DNA of 5,422 bases from JAQBQQ01 sp964633955. GTDB taxonomy: Bacteria > Patescibacteriota > Gracilibacteria > Peribacterales > Peribacteraceae. The DNA is taken from positions 1-5,422 of the forward strand of contig CAZWIA010000043.1 in the NCBI GenBank assembly GCA_964633955.1, in the 5' to 3' direction. Both the position numbers and the translations under genes were made by a program. Positions 4,763 through 5,422 of the stretch are shown in pieces. The notes beneath the pieces are model-generated. The model saw only the letters and a program-made list of their open reading frames with translations. It searched no databases and was not told the origin of the DNA. The first letter of the stretch is position 1, and each line of letters opens with the position of its first letter.

Positions 4763-5422
4763 ATGCCCATGATGACCAGAGCGGTCGCACGCTTCAGCGT
4801 AGCGGCGATCGTTGCCACCCTGCTCCCGTCTGCGGGAGTCTTTGCCCAGACCACCGTGGACTACGAAGTCACGGATCTCCGCTTCTACCAGGACCCGCAA
4901 TCCTCCGGCGGGGGCTATGCCCTGACGGTTGTGGTGCGCAACAACGGATCTGCGCGGAATCAGGACGCGCAGGTGCGTCTGGATATTGACGGGGTCCGCG
5001 GCGTGATGACGTACGGCATCCGTCCGCTCGGCACCGGGCAATCGGATACGGCGGTATGGAGCAGTTCCGTCCTACCGCCGCGGGGTTGGGTTCCCTCCGC
5101 GGGCACGCACAACGCCGTGGCGTGCTTGGAGGACGCGGGGTGGAATCCGCCGGACACCAATAGCATCAACAATTGCAAGAACTTGAGCTTCACCATGGTG
5201 GCACCGCGGACCAACTCCTCCTCTTCCTCCTCCAATACTTGGTCGTCCGCCAGTGTCTCATCCCGTTCCACTGCGTCTTCCGCCGCTCCCGCGGACTACT
5301 CCGTGTACTCGGCAGAGGCGCTTGCTGTGTCCTACGCCGTGGGTGAGCCGGTGGGCGTGAGCGCAGTGATCATAAACCGCGGCGGGCAGCCTCCGCGGGG
5401 GACGTTCGCCAACGTGGCCATT
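4763..5422 (+). CDS. Secreted CARDB-like domain protein with Ser-rich linker, C-terminus cut by window edge
   Basis: This frame is open from ATG 4763 to the window end (220 codons). Residues 1-28 form a signal peptide: basic start, hydrophobic core SVAAIVATLLPSAG, cleavage after VFA. Residues about 31-146 are a beta-rich domain with the pattern of CARDB adhesion-type repeats: YALTVVVRNNG early and a closing D-x-N-S-I-N-N motif (131-137). C121 and C138 flank the loop and could form a disulfide. A Ser/Thr-rich linker follows (about 149-176, including six serines in a row), then a second CARDB-like domain begins (GEPVGVSAVIINRGG, 194-208). Such domains are usually found in surface or secreted proteins. 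Other in-frame ATGs lie at 4721, 4769 and 4772; 4763 or 4772 gives a normal signal peptide, and none has a clear Shine-Dalgarno. The Ser-rich linker would suit O-glycosylation. Full length and function are unknown. Confidence 0.8.
   Translation, partial: MPMMTRAVARFSVAAIVATLLPSAGVFAQTTVDYEVTDLRFYQDPQSSGGGYALTVVVRNNGSARNQDAQVRLDIDGVRGVMTYGIRPLGTGQSDTAVWSSSVLPPRGWVPSAGTHNAVACLEDAGWNPPDTNSINNCKNLSFTMVAPRTNSSSSSSNTWSSASVSSRSTASSAAPADYSVYSAEALAVSYAVGEPVGVSAVIINRGGQPPRGTFANVAI

Noticed and set aside
4738..4989. Plus-strand 83-codon frame starting at 4738
   Set aside because: It is out of frame with the signal-peptide/CARDB-like protein, which is open to the window edge and has clear domain features.

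Overview
This is a GC-rich bacterial chromosomal window that uses the standard stop codons. It holds four protein genes and one tRNA gene. Two of the protein genes run off the window edges: a PMT-family mannosyltransferase on the left and a secreted CARDB-type protein on the right. The combination of PMT/GT39 glycosyltransferase, FtsH, a secreted protein with a polyserine linker, genes without Shine-Dalgarno sequences and small hairpin repeats between genes would fit a GC-rich candidate-phyla (Peregrinibacteria-like) bacterium. That placement is inference from general resemblance only; nothing in the window proves the taxon.

Layout. (1) Positions 1-1509, minus strand: one uninterrupted reading frame of 503 codons encoding a polytopic PMT-like protein O-mannosyltransferase, truncated at its C-terminus by the window edge. 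(2) 1510-1738: divergent intergenic region with a head-to-head array of 8-bp repeats, a candidate -10 for the left gene and a candidate extended -10 promoter for ftsH. (3) 1739-3646, plus strand: complete ftsH, 635 aa, with all expected catalytic motifs. (4) 3650-3672: a strong hairpin between two convergent genes, with a T-rich flank on the minus-strand side. (5) 3683-4195, minus strand: small single-pass membrane protein with a coiled coil and no recognised family. Its promoter (TTGACA-N16-TACAAT) is the best in the window and lies at 4258-4285. (6) 4286-4469: non-coding DNA with a degenerate dispersed repeat and a 12-nt copy of the tRNA 5' end. (7) 4470-4556: tRNA-Leu(GAG) with encoded CCA, followed by a hairpin, imperfect direct repeats and an intrinsic terminator. 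(8) 4763 to the end, plus strand: secreted protein with a signal peptide, two CARDB-like beta domains and a Ser-rich linker, truncated by the window edge.

The genes do not form one operon, because strands alternate and each gene seems to have its own signals. A common theme is the cell envelope: a membrane protease, a membrane glycosyltransferase of the type that modifies Ser/Thr residues on secreted proteins, a small membrane-anchored coiled-coil protein, and a secreted protein with a Ser-rich linker that could be a substrate for such glycosylation. I found no CRISPR array, transposase, integrase or convincing new defence system. The most unusual signals are in the non-coding DNA.
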